A stretch of DNA of 64,000 bases from Phytopseudomonas flavescens. Lineage in GTDB: Bacteria; Pseudomonadota; Gammaproteobacteria; Pseudomonadales; Pseudomonadaceae. The notes beneath the pieces were generated by a model, which ran no database searches, was not told the origin of the DNA, and saw only the letters and a program-made list of their open reading frames with translations. The stretch spans positions 61,134 to 125,133 of the forward strand of contig NZ_FNDG01000018.1 in the NCBI RefSeq assembly GCF_900100535.1, in the 5' to 3' direction. Below, in pieces: positions 26,101-34,452 of the stretch; positions within the stretch are counted from its first letter, which is position 1; every line of letters starts with the position of its first letter. The position numbers and the translations under genes were made by a program.

Positions 26101-26405
26101 ACTTTTCCCTTCGTTTTCAAGCGGCTATGTCACTCGATGGAATGGTTGTAGCATGCTGATCAGCTTTTGAACAGCCTAAAAAACCACCAGCCTGGAAAAT
26201 GTGGCCCGGTTCCGGAATCCACAGCAGCAGTTTCCGGCAGATGAACGTAAGTCGTTGTCTGCGCTGGAATGTTGCTTTGTCGGCTGGTTCGCTCATGAAC
26301 GCCGCGTACCGGCAAGCGAACGAGGTGATCAAAAGCCCGCGAGCTCCGTCCAATGAGCTCATGCAATTTGATGGTCGGAGGCAGAGAGCGCCTCAGGAGA
26401 AAACC
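26101..26405. promoter_or_regulatory. Divergent intergenic region between ihfB and yheU
   Basis: These 305 bases separate two divergently transcribed genes and must carry both promoters. A perfect palindrome GCTGATCAGC lies at 26155-26164. No rpsA-derived sequence is recognisable. No further gene is seen. Confidence 0.4.
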
Positions 26406-26645
26406 GTGCTGATTCCCGCCACTATGCTCGAGGCAGATACCCTCACCCGCCTGATAGAGGATTTCGTTACCCGCGACGGCACCGACAACGGTGATGAAAC
26501 ACCGTTGGAAACACGGGTCGTTCGTGTGCGTCGTGCCTTGGACAAGGGCGAAGCGGTGATCGTGTTCGACCCGCAAAGCCAGCAATGCCAGCTGGCGCTC
26601 AAGCACGACGTGCCGAAGGAGTGGCTGGAGGAGGATGAGGCGTAG
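26406..26645 (+). CDS. yheU: YheU/UPF0270 family protein
   Basis: A 79-residue acidic protein of the UPF0270 (YheU) family, function unknown. It has the family start MLIPxxMLExDTL and the strongly conserved segment LIEDFVTRDGTDNGDETPLE near residue 14. The start is the GTG at 26406, which gives the family N-terminus and has AGGAGA 6 bases upstream; the frame stays open further upstream but that extension does not look coding. Related proteins are near 75 residues. Confidence 0.9.
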   Translation: MLIPATMLEADTLTRLIEDFVTRDGTDNGDETPLETRVVRVRRALDKGEAVIVFDPQSQQCQLALKHDVPKEWLEEDEA

Positions 26646-26668
26646 CCGTCACAGCCACTACAGGGCGG

Positions 26669-27097
26669 CTATCCGCGCAGGCCACCTTCTCGTTCCCAGG
26701 CGCAGCGCACGCGCAAGGCGCTGTCGTGAGGGCTGTGCAGGCCGGTATCGGACTCCCAGCGGAATGTGTGGGTGCCGTTCAGCTCGGTCTCCAGGTGCAC
26801 CACGGCACTGGCCCAGTAAAGGCGCTTGAGCAGCGCCTCGAACTCGGCGACCCAGAGCTTCCATTCGTATTCGATGGTCTGGTAGCTCGCGCCGAAATGA
26901 ATGACCTGGGTCTGGTACAGGCCGTTGCCCGGTCGCTGGCAGCAGGCAAACATCTCGCGCCCCAGAAACGGCCAGGCATCACCGACGGGCAGGGCCTCCA
27001 GCACCTGCTGGTTGAGCAGGCGCCGTAAACGGCTCTCCGATGGGCTGTCCGACGGCCAGTCACGAATGCTGCCATAGACGATGGATTCCGATTGCAC
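26669..27097 (-). CDS. Conserved hypothetical protein
   Basis: A 142-residue protein, mixed alpha/beta in character and rich in Trp (WPSDSP, WKLWVAEFEALL, FRWESD). It has no signal peptide or membrane segment. I recognise the style of a Pseudomonas-wide hypothetical protein but can give no function. It runs against yheU with 23 bases between their 3' ends, so the two genes converge. It starts at the ATG at 27097 in the sequence MQSESIVYGSI. Confidence 0.65.
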   Translation of the reverse strand: MQSESIVYGSIRDWPSDSPSESRLRRLLNQQVLEALPVGDAWPFLGREMFACCQRPGNGLYQTQVIHFGASYQTIEYEWKLWVAEFEALLKRLYWASAVVHLETELNGTHTFRWESDTGLHSPHDSALRVRCAWEREGGLRG

Positions 27098-27200
27098 GGC
27101 TCACTCCGCAAAAAACTGGCTGCCTTCTATCACATGCGGCGATGCAAGGGGAAACCATGAGCACATGATGGGTTCTGCTGGTTGCACGCCTGCGGCCATG

Positions 27201-28373
27201 CTAAGCGCCGGGACGGCGTGGACCTTTGCGCATCGCCCAGGCCAAGGACACCATCACTGCAGCCATGCCGGTCAGCACCATGAATGGCATCTGGTAGGTA
27301 CCCGCCATATCCCGCGCCAAACCGCTGAGTACCGGCGTCAGGCACGCCACGCTGTAGCCCAGACCGAGCATCATCGCAGTCCAGCGGCTGACGGCCATGG
27401 GTGATCCTGCTTCGTAGATCGGCAGCAGCAACGACAGCGCGAAGGATCCGCTCATGCCGAATCCCAAGGTCAGCGCCCAGAACTCAGGCAGCAGGGTGGG
27501 CAGGAAGGTGATCATGCCCAGGCTGGTGAGCGTCATGGAACCGCAAGCGACCATCAGCAGATAATGGCTACTGGCACGCTGCACCAGCCAAGGCAGCAGG
27601 AAGGCGCTCGGCAAGCCCATCAGCATGGCCAGGCTGAACAGCGTGTTGCTGTGCACGGCTGACAGGCCGGCCTCCTGGTAGCGAGCCACTGTCCAGGTCG
27701 CGATCGAGTAGAACAATCCGGCCTGCAGGGCGAAATAACCACTGACCAACCAGGCCCTCGCCTCCCGCCAGGGCAAGCCCGCGTTGGCATCTTCCTGGCT
27801 CATCGATTCGGCATGATGCTTGGGCAGGCGCCACCAGATGGCGACGGCGAGCGCGGCGGGCAATGCCCAGATGGCCAGGCCGTAGCTCCAGTCATTGTCG
27901 AACAAGTGGGTAACCGGCATGGTCAGCACCACGCCGATTGCACCACCGATGGCCATGCTCAGGGAGTACCAGGCCAGCACATGCCCCATGCGACCAACGA
28001 AGTGGCGTTTGATGAAGCCCGATAGCAGTGGCCCGGCAATGGCGATGGAGGCCCCCAGCAGCACCGCGCTGCCGATCAGGATCACGCTGGAGTGGCCGAT
28101 CAGGCGTAGCAGCAGCGCCAGGGTAATGGTGCCCAGGCAGAAGGTGATGGTGCGCTCCAGGCCAAGCCTGATCGCCAGGCGCGGTGCCAGTGGTGCCAGC
28201 AGGCCCATGCACAGCACCGGCAGCGCGGTGGTGAGACTGATAAAGCCACGGCTCAGGGAAAGCTCCTGAGCGATGCGCTCGATAACGGGCGCCAGCGAGG
28301 TAATGCCGGGGCGCAGGTTCACCGCTGCGGCTACGAGGGCCAACAGCAACAGCGCGCGGGAGAAGGGTTTCAC
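27201..28373 (-). CDS. MFS transporter, CynX/NimT type
   Basis: A 390-residue major facilitator protein with about 12 hydrophobic segments. The N-terminus (NLRPGITSLAPVIERI near residue 19) and ALPVLCMGLLAP (near 50) are typical of the CynX family of cyanate/nitroimidazole exporters. The substrate is not known, and no cyanase gene is nearby. An MFS-type G-rich segment (RLGLERTI near residue 70) is present. It stands alone with a REP pair upstream. Confidence 0.85.
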   Translation of the reverse strand: MKPFSRALLLLALVAAAVNLRPGITSLAPVIERIAQELSLSRGFISLTTALPVLCMGLLAPLAPRLAIRLGLERTITFCLGTITLALLLRLIGHSSVILIGSAVLLGASIAIAGPLLSGFIKRHFVGRMGHVLAWYSLSMAIGGAIGVVLTMPVTHLFDNDWSYGLAIWALPAALAVAIWWRLPKHHAESMSQEDANAGLPWREARAWLVSGYFALQAGLFYSIATWTVARYQEAGLSAVHSNTLFSLAMLMGLPSAFLLPWLVQRASSHYLLMVACGSMTLTSLGMITFLPTLLPEFWALTLGFGMSGSFALSLLLPIYEAGSPMAVSRWTAMMLGLGYSVACLTPVLSGLARDMAGTYQMPFMVLTGMAAVMVSLAWAMRKGPRRPGA

Positions 28374-28536
28374 ACAATATCCTGATCAACTGGCCAGGTC
28401 GGGCCGAGGCGGCAACCCTAACGGCAGCAGTGGCTTAGAGCAAGCCTGGCAGCGGACCTCCCATCCCTGAAAACCATGCGGTAATCAGTCAGCAGGATCA
28501 GCTATTTCCCGGCGAATGGCCCGATTCACCCAATCA

Positions 28537-28626
28537 TGCAGGAGCCGGCTTGCCGGCGATTGGCGGCCATGACGCAAAATACACCGCGACTAGGGCCTGT
28601 TATCGCCCGCAAACGGGCTGCTACAG
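28537..28626. repeat. REPIN: two REP sequences in inverted orientation
   Basis: TGCAGGAGCCGGCTTGCCGG-CGAT at 28537-28560 and its inverted partner ATCGCCCGCAAACGGGCTGC-TACAGG at 28601-28626, with about 40 bases between. Each contains a GC-rich hairpin, and together they fold into a long hairpin. This is the usual doublet arrangement of Pseudomonas REP elements, mobilised by RAYT transposases (none seen here). Confidence 0.8.
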
Positions 28627-28655
28627 GACTGAGGACGATATGATCGTGTGAGCTT

Positions 28656-29474
28656 TCAGGACTCTCTGTGGCTGGCTGCCTTGGCGCGCATCTTCTCGCA
28701 CATCACGGTCATTTCGTCATACAGCAGCTGTGGGTTTCTCTGCTTGAGCGCCCAGGCTTGGCGGCCCTGCTCGTGGGGCAGAATCATGAACTGCCCGTCG
28801 GCCAACGCCTGGAAGATGTAATCGGCGATGAATTCGGCGCTGATGGGTGAGCTCTCCAGCAACTTGCCGACCTGCGCCTTCATGGCGGGCGTGGGGCCGC
28901 GGAAGGAATCGAGCAGATTGGTCTGGAAGAACGATGGGCACACCACGTGCACGCCGACCTGTAATGGCTTGAGCTCGACCAGCAGGCTCTCCGAAAGCGC
29001 CACCACGCCGGCCTTGGCCACGTTGTAGTTGCTCATGCCCGGCCCCTGCATCAGGGCCGCCATCGAGGCGATGTTGACGATGCGCCCCTGGCTGCGTTCG
29101 AGCAGCGGCAGAAACGCCTTGCAGCCCTTAACGACGCCCATCAGGTTGATCGACAGCTGCCAATCCCAATCCTCCAGCGACAGCTCGGCGAAGAACCCGC
29201 CCGAAGCGACACCGGCGTTATTGACGATGATATCGATGCCACCGAGCTTCTCTTCGCAAGCCTGAGCGAACGCGGTGAGCTGGCTGTAATCTCGCACGTC
29301 ACAGCGCAGGGTGAAACCTTCCCCGCCGGCGTCACGCACCAGGCGCAGCGTTTCGGCAAGGCCCGCATCGTTGACATCCGACAACGCCAGGCGCCAGCCC
29401 TCACGCGCCCAGCGCAGCGCGATCTCACGCCCCAAACCAGATCCGGCCCCCGTAATCATCATACGATTGTGCAT
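28656..29474 (-). CDS. Short-chain dehydrogenase/reductase
   Basis: A 272-residue classical SDR. It has the NAD(P)-binding GAGSGLG motif at residues 9-15, NNAGVASGG near residue 90, and the catalytic Ser in NIASM plus the Tyr/Lys pair in YNVAKAG near residue 155. The substrate is unknown. The C-terminus carries a longer tail (about 60 residues) typical of a Pseudomonas subgroup annotated only as SDR oxidoreductase. It lies downstream of, and on the same strand as, the IclR gene, separated by 222 bases with repeats. Confidence 0.87.
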   Translation of the reverse strand: MHNRMMITGAGSGLGREIALRWAREGWRLALSDVNDAGLAETLRLVRDAGGEGFTLRCDVRDYSQLTAFAQACEEKLGGIDIIVNNAGVASGGFFAELSLEDWDWQLSINLMGVVKGCKAFLPLLERSQGRIVNIASMAALMQGPGMSNYNVAKAGVVALSESLLVELKPLQVGVHVVCPSFFQTNLLDSFRGPTPAMKAQVGKLLESSPISAEFIADYIFQALADGQFMILPHEQGRQAWALKQRNPQLLYDEMTVMCEKMRAKAASHRES

Positions 29475-29608
29475 ACACTACCTGCCCTGCTGGCCAATGA
29501 AAGACAGGCCGAGTGTAGCGAAGCAACAGGCTTAGCCCTGCCATCATCAGGTTGTTGAATGGGCAAGCCGTGGGCTCGGTATGGCAAAGGGATCGTGTCG
29601 CGCTCATT

Positions 29609-29692
29609 CCTGGGTATCGCTGCGCTCAACCCAGGCCACGGATTTCACGATCACTCCCAAGTAGCCGGGTCGAGCGAAGCGACACCCGGGGG
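29609..29692. repeat. Paired short hairpin repeats between the SDR and IclR genes
   Basis: Two elements: CTGGGTATCGCTGCGCTCAA-CCCAGG at about 29610-29635 (CTGGGT pairs with ACCCAG) and GTAGCCGGGTCGAGCGAAGC-GACACCCGGG at 29661-29690 (CCGGGT pairs with ACCCGG). They are in opposite orientation and share the TCGCT..GCTC core. They may act as the 3' end structure of the iclR-type transcript, which ends at 29697. Confidence 0.55.
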
Positions 29693-29696
29693 AGCG

Positions 29697-30536
29697 CTAT
29701 TGGAACAACCGCGTGCTCAATTCGTGGCTGGCTTCCAGCAGGATCGGCAGGAAGCGATTTTCCAGTTCCTGTCGCGAAACGCGCCCGACATGGGTACCGA
29801 CATTCAGTGCCGCCAGCACCTGGCCGGCAGAATCCTTGAGCGGCACCGCGATGGAACGCAGGCTGACTTCCAGCTCCTGATCGATGATCACCCAGCCCTG
29901 ACGGCGAATCTCTTCGATGTTGGCGCGCAAGTCTCCGGCCGTGTGCAAGGTACGGCTGGTCTTCACCTGCAGGTCGGCATGGCTCAGGTAGTCGTCCAGC
30001 GCCGCATCGCCTAGGGCGGCCAGTAGGATGCGGCCCATCGACGTGCAATAGGCCGGTAGCCGGCTACCCACGCTCAGGTCGACGGAAATCAGCCGCTGTG
30101 GCGTGGCCGAGCGAGCGATATAGAGAATCTCGTCTCCCTCCAGCGTGGCCATGGAGCAGGCCTCGTGCAACTGCTCGCTGAGGCGATCGAGTATCGGCTG
30201 GGCAGTGACCGCCATTGGCGTCGAGGACAGATAGGCGTGGCCCAGCGTCAGCACCTTGGGCAATAGCGAGTACACGCGCCCGTCGGTCGTCACGTAGCCC
30301 AGTTTCATCAGGGTATGCAGGCAGCGGCGTACAGCGGCACGGGGGATCTCCGTGCGATGGCTGATCTGCGCGATGGTCAGTTGCCGCTTGCGTTCCTGGA
30401 AGGCATGGATGACCGCCAGGCCACGCGCCAGGGACGTCATGAAGTTCGGGTCACCCGTGAATGCCTCGATACGCTTCGCTGGTGAAGCGATGATCGGCGG
30501 CGCCAGCGGACTCTGCAGTGAACGGGATTCGGCCAT
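29697..30536 (-). CDS. IclR family transcriptional regulator (PcaR/PobR type)
   Basis: A 279-residue regulator. The N-terminal winged helix (FMTSLARGLAVIHAF near residue 32, then LTIAQISHRTEIPRAAVRRCL) binds DNA, and the C-terminal IclR domain (about 100-279) senses an effector. The closest style is PcaR/CatR/PobR of the beta-ketoadipate pathway, but no aromatic catabolic gene is near, so the target is open. The start at 30536 has GGATGAG 9 bases upstream; the frame extends upstream to 31037 only because of GC-rich antisense of the neighbouring gene. It is divergent from the siderophore-interacting protein gene. Confidence 0.87.
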   Translation of the reverse strand: MAESRSLQSPLAPPIIASPAKRIEAFTGDPNFMTSLARGLAVIHAFQERKRQLTIAQISHRTEIPRAAVRRCLHTLMKLGYVTTDGRVYSLLPKVLTLGHAYLSSTPMAVTAQPILDRLSEQLHEACSMATLEGDEILYIARSATPQRLISVDLSVGSRLPAYCTSMGRILLAALGDAALDDYLSHADLQVKTSRTLHTAGDLRANIEEIRRQGWVIIDQELEVSLRSIAVPLKDSAGQVLAALNVGTHVGRVSRQELENRFLPILLEASHELSTRLFQ

Positions 30537-30725
30537 GGCTATCAACTCATCCTGACGATTTGAGCGATTATCGAACTGCGGTGCGATAATCGCAAGGCAA
30601 TCGAAAACCATGGCCGGTAAGGCGCGGGGCACAGCCGGCACACGATCATCGCCAGACCGGCCTGTACGAAAAGCGTGCGGACGCAGGTACTCTTGGAACA
30701 GAACGTGGCAACAGGAGCGTAACCA

Positions 30726-31484
30726 GTGCCTTCGATACCCCGGAACATGGAACGGGTGATGCACCCCATCGTACGCCGCTGCCTGACGGTGGCCAGGGTA
30801 GCTCAGGTGACCCCGCGCATGCGCCGCGTGACCTTCACCGGCGAAGCGCTGCAAGGCTTCGTTTCCGAAGGCGCGGACGACCATATCAGGCTGCTCTTCG
30901 CCCGCGACGAGGATGAACAGCGCCGCCTCGATGATTTTCTCGCAGGCCGCGACGGCGAGCGACCGCTGACCCGGGACTACACGCCGCGCCGCCACGACCC
31001 GCAGGCTGGTGAACTGGACGTGGACTTCGTGCTGCACGGCGACGGCCCTGCCTCAAGCTGGGCAAGCCAGGCACAACCGGGCCAGCACCTGTACATCGCC
31101 GGTCCACGCAGTTCGCTGGTGGTGCCGGATATCTTCGACGCTTACCTGCTGATCGGCGACGAAACCGCCCTGCCCGCCATTGGCCGCTGGCTGGAAACGC
31201 TGGCCACTGGACGCTTGGCGACGGTACTGGTGGAGATCGAGAACGAGGCGGAGAAACAGCCACTGCCCAGCTTGGCCGACGTCGATCTGCATTGGCTGAT
31301 TCGCGGCGAGCGCAGCCTGGTCGACGCCGCGCGCCAATTGCACAAGCCAGGGGGCGAGCTGTACGCCTGGGTCGCCTGCGAAGCCAATCATTCTCGCAAG
31401 GTTCGTCGCGTACTGATCGACGTGCATGGTATCGATGAGGAACGCATCAAGGCGGCGGGGTACTGGCGGCGGGATGACGGCTGA
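30726..31484 (+). CDS. Siderophore-interacting FAD-binding protein
   Basis: A 252-residue flavoprotein of the SIP/ViuB family, which reduces ferric siderophores in the cytoplasm to release iron. The FAD-binding motif is TRDYTPRRH near residue 80 (R-x-Y-T/S). It is followed by GPASSWASQAQPG near residue 108 and a C-terminal NAD(P)H-binding half ending AAGYWR. The GTG start at 30726 has AGGAG 8 bases upstream; an ATG at 30747 is an alternative. No Fur box could be fixed by eye in the 189-base divergent region to the IclR gene. Confidence 0.87.
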   Translation: MPSIPRNMERVMHPIVRRCLTVARVAQVTPRMRRVTFTGEALQGFVSEGADDHIRLLFARDEDEQRRLDDFLAGRDGERPLTRDYTPRRHDPQAGELDVDFVLHGDGPASSWASQAQPGQHLYIAGPRSSLVVPDIFDAYLLIGDETALPAIGRWLETLATGRLATVLVEIENEAEKQPLPSLADVDLHWLIRGERSLVDAARQLHKPGGELYAWVACEANHSRKVRRVLIDVHGIDEERIKAAGYWRRDDG

Positions 31485-31887
31485 TGCGAAACGCCAGTAT
31501 TGGCGGGCTGAAGCCCACCCTTGTATCTCGACTACTGCCTCACGAGAGGCGATAGTTCCCGACTGATCATCGGGTGAGGAGCTGCAAGCCGTGTCCACCC
31601 TTAAGCCTCGAGCTTGCGACGTAGATGGCGCTGTTTTCATCCACCACCAAGGTTACCGAGTGGTGGACGGATAAAGCGTCGTCCACCCTACTCAATGGAT
31701 ACCGAATTAGCCCTTGCGAGGTAATGGGCAAGACGGTATCTACGCCGCTGAACACCTACCATTGCATCGCCCACAAGCCGGCTTCTACGACCGTAGGGTG
31801 GGTCACGCTTCATCGACCCACCAAGCCATTCAACGCGGTGGTGGCAGATGTTCATGCGGCATCGTACACCCGCGTCGAAGGCAACGC
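31485..31887. repeat. Gene-free stretch filled with short hairpin repeats
   Basis: No gene is seen. Repeats present: GGCGGGCTGAAGCCCACC near 31503; GTAGATGGCGCTGTTTTCAT-CCACC at 31621-31645 facing TGGTGGACGGATAAAGCGTC-GTCCACCCTAC at 31660-31690; and GTAGGGTGGGTCACGCTTCA-TCGACCCACC at 31793-31822, with an 8-base stem GGTGGGTC/GACCCACC. All belong to the GTGGG/CCCAC type of intergenic repeat common in this group of pseudomonads. Confidence 0.6.
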
Positions 31888-32232
31888 TTACTGGGCGTGA
31901 TGGCGGTACAGCGCCGGCGGTACACCGCTGCTGTCCACGGATTGCCATGGGCCCTGCAAGGTGCCAGCCCAGCTCCAGCCATCGCTCCAGCGATAGAAGG
32001 TGCGTTCGCGGTAATAGGTGTCCTGCTCGGAGTCGACCACATAGACCCCCAACCCACCATCCCAATGGCTGGAGACGCCCGGTGGAGGTGCGAAGCGCGG
32101 GTGGGATTTGCTGACTGGCGGTGAACCAGCCGGTGCCGAGGGGCCATCGGTACCGGGCGCGGGGCTGTGCAAGGTACAGCCGGCGAGGCTCAACAGGGTG
32201 GCCGCAAGGGCAGCCGACATCAGTTTATTCAT
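31888..32232 (-). CDS. Small lipoprotein coupled to ccmI
   Basis: A 114-residue lipoprotein. The signal peptide ends in the lipobox LAGC with Cys19 as the lipidated residue. A proline/serine-rich linker (about 20-45) follows, then a small domain rich in aromatic residues (DTYYRERTFYRWSDGWSWAG). I do not know its function. Its ATG overlaps the ccmI stop by four bases (32229-32232), so it is translated with the cytochrome c maturation operon. Confidence 0.8.
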   Translation of the reverse strand: MNKLMSAALAATLLSLAGCTLHSPAPGTDGPSAPAGSPPVSKSHPRFAPPPGVSSHWDGGLGVYVVDSEQDTYYRERTFYRWSDGWSWAGTLQGPWQSVDSSGVPPALYRHHAQ

Positions 32233-33437
32233 GGTTGTTTGCCGTCAGCGCTATCGATGATCAGGCGTTGCACGGTCTGGGTGGTGCTGGACAACGGTTG
32301 CCCCTGGCCGACCCACTCGCCGCTTTTCGCATCGCCGGCGCGCGAAATGCGCGCTACCAGTTGAACCTGGTCGAACGCGGAAAGTTTCAGTTGCGGCATC
32401 ATCGCATCGCTGTCCGAGAGGCTGACCTGCGCCGGCAGATCGGCCACGCTCAGGCGCTTGACCGCCAACGGCATGGGCGGCCCGGATGCGGCACGGGCGA
32501 AGACGAACACCGTGTCGCCCGGCTGCACCTTGTCACGCAGCGCATCCGCCAGTTCGACACGCACCTGCAGCTTGCTGATTTGCGGTGTCTGCGCAGCGGC
32601 GCCAGCGCCGGCTTGCGGGTCGATTTCCTGACGGGCCCGGGCGATGCCGCCAGCGATTGCCTGACGAGACGGATCACCCTCGGGCAATACCGCGACGAGG
32701 CGCTCCCAATAACCGATGGCATCCTGGAAGCGCTGCTCCTCAAAGGCCGCGATACCCAGCAGGCCCAGGCTGGTCACTTCCTGCGGGTCGGCTTGCAGGG
32801 CTTCCGCCGTCAGCCTATCAAGCTGCGCGCTCCACCGCTTGTCACCGGCGAAATACAGGGCCTGGGCCCATTGCCCAAGCAGCTCGGGCTCGCGGCCAGC
32901 CACCGCCACCGCCTGCTCGAAGGCTCTGGCCGCATCCGCCGGGCGCTCCTGCACCATGTAGCTGCGGCCAAGGAAGTACCAGCCCTCGGCGGACTCCGGG
33001 TTGCCTTGCACGGCCTGCTCCAGGCGCGCGGTCATTTCCCCGACGTTGCGCGGCTCGCCAGTGAAGGCGCGGGCTCGCTCGACTTCAGCAATGGCGCCCC
33101 ACTGCGCATAGAGCAGCACACCAAGCAGCGGCACCAGCAGGGTCGCGATCAGCGGCACGGTGCGCCCCAGACGACCGACCTTCATCTTGCCGGCGCCTTC
33201 GGTATCGGCAATCAGCTCACGCGCGGCCTCGTCACGGGCCGTCTGCAATCGGGCGTCATCCAGCGTTCCGGCCTGGTGCTGCTGCTCCAGCTCGCGCAGG
33301 CGCTCCTGGTACAGGGTGACGTTCAGGGCGGTGCGATCTTCCTCGGCCTGAACCTGGCGGCCGCGCAGCAGCGGAATCAGCAGAAAACTCATGGCGACCA
33401 GACACAGCAGGCCGGCGGACAACCAGAATTCGATCAT
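32229..33437 (-). CDS. ccmI: Cytochrome c maturation protein CcmI (CycH)
   Basis: A 402-residue CcmI. Two membrane segments lie near residues 4-20 and 93-112, with a cytoplasmic loop of coiled coil (about 30-70) between them. The periplasmic C-terminal part holds TPR repeats (about 130-260) that bind the C-terminus of apocytochrome c, then a beta-rich domain. It delivers apocytochrome to CcmF/CcmH. It overlaps ccmH by ATGA at 33434-33437. Confidence 0.93.
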   Translation of the reverse strand: MIEFWLSAGLLCLVAMSFLLIPLLRGRQVQAEEDRTALNVTLYQERLRELEQQHQAGTLDDARLQTARDEAARELIADTEGAGKMKVGRLGRTVPLIATLLVPLLGVLLYAQWGAIAEVERARAFTGEPRNVGEMTARLEQAVQGNPESAEGWYFLGRSYMVQERPADAARAFEQAVAVAGREPELLGQWAQALYFAGDKRWSAQLDRLTAEALQADPQEVTSLGLLGIAAFEEQRFQDAIGYWERLVAVLPEGDPSRQAIAGGIARARQEIDPQAGAGAAAQTPQISKLQVRVELADALRDKVQPGDTVFVFARAASGPPMPLAVKRLSVADLPAQVSLSDSDAMMPQLKLSAFDQVQLVARISRAGDAKSGEWVGQGQPLSSTTQTVQRLIIDSADGKQP

Positions 33438-33919
33438 GACTCTTTCTTATCCAGAGGCGCCTGCTCGAGCAGCTGCGCCAAACGTTGCTGTTCATCGCTC
33501 GACAGACCGGTGGAGACCTCCCCGCCAGACTTGCGGCGGCGCAGGACGATCACCCCGAGCAGCCCGAAGCCACCGAGCAAAAGCGCCGCCGGGCCATACC
33601 AGAGCAACAGCGTGCGGCGCGTGACCGGCGGCTTGTAGAGCACGAAATCACCATACCGGGCGACCAGGTAATCGATGATCTGCGCGTTACTGTCGCCCGC
33701 TTCGAGCATGCGGTAAATCTCGGCACGCAGGTCCATGGCGATCGGCGCGTCGGAATCGGCAATGTTCTGGTTCTGGCATTTCGGGCAGCGCAGTTCTTCG
33801 GTGAGCTGGCGGTAGCGGGTGCGCTCGGCCTCACTGGCGAACTCGTAGGTGTCGATGGCCGCGTGGGCCACACCGACCAGCACCAGCAACAGGGTCAATC
33901 CGGCGACAAGACGGCTCAT
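33434..33919 (-). CDS. ccmH: Cytochrome c maturation protein CcmH
   Basis: A 161-residue thiol-oxidoreductase subunit of the haem lyase. It has an N-terminal signal/membrane segment, the redox motif LRCPKCQN near residue 43 (Cys-x-x-Cys, which reduces the apocytochrome CxxCH), a three-helix domain, and a C-terminal membrane anchor near residues 105-125. The length is the short form, with the TPR part carried separately by ccmI. It overlaps ccmG by four bases. Confidence 0.94.
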   Translation of the reverse strand: MSRLVAGLTLLLVLVGVAHAAIDTYEFASEAERTRYRQLTEELRCPKCQNQNIADSDAPIAMDLRAEIYRMLEAGDSNAQIIDYLVARYGDFVLYKPPVTRRTLLLWYGPAALLLGGFGLLGVIVLRRRKSGGEVSTGLSSDEQQRLAQLLEQAPLDKKES

Positions 33920-34452
33920 CGCCCGGCCTCGTCGACCATCTGCTGATACAACGGCGCGAGCTTCTCACGCCAGATCGCCTCGTCGATCACGCCGACGAAC
34001 TTGTGACGGATGATGCCCTTGGCGTCGACGAAGAAGGTCTCCGGCGCGCCGTACACGCCCAGATCCAGGCCCAGCGTACCCTTGGGGTCGCTGATGTTGA
34101 GCTGATAAGGGTCGTGGAAATCGCTCAGCCATTTCTGCGCGGCAGCGTTGTCGTCCTTGTAGTTGACGCCATGGATGTTCACGCCCATGGAGGCCAGCTT
34201 GTTGAGCACCGGGTGTTCGACCTTGCAGGCGACGCACCAGGTGGCCCAGACGTTGACCAGCGAAGGCTTGCCAAGCAGGTTCTCCTGGCTGATCGGTTCG
34301 CCGCCCTGCACTGCCGGCAGCGAGAACGCCGGGAACGGCTTGTCGATCAGCGCCGACGGCAGCTCTGCAGGGTCGAGAAACAGGCCGCGGTAGAGAAACA
34401 CCGCCACGCCCAGGAAGATCAGCAGCGGCAGCAACAGAATCAGCCGTCTCAT
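33916..34452 (-). CDS. ccmG: Thiol:disulfide interchange protein CcmG (DsbE)
   Basis: A 178-residue membrane-anchored thioredoxin-like protein. One N-terminal membrane segment (about 2-20) is followed by a periplasmic thioredoxin fold with the active site WCVAC (near residue 72) and the conserved GVYGAPETF segment near 133. It keeps CcmH and the apocytochrome haem-binding cysteines reduced. It overlaps both ccmF and ccmH by ATGA. Confidence 0.95.
   Translation of the reverse strand: MRRLILLLPLLIFLGVAVFLYRGLFLDPAELPSALIDKPFPAFSLPAVQGGEPISQENLLGKPSLVNVWATWCVACKVEHPVLNKLASMGVNIHGVNYKDDNAAAQKWLSDFHDPYQLNISDPKGTLGLDLGVYGAPETFFVDAKGIIRHKFVGVIDEAIWREKLAPLYQQMVDEAGR

Noticed and set aside
26160..26606. 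A minus-strand frame of 148 codons across the ihfB-yheU gap
   Set aside because: Mostly antisense to yheU; no family likeness and no ribosome site.
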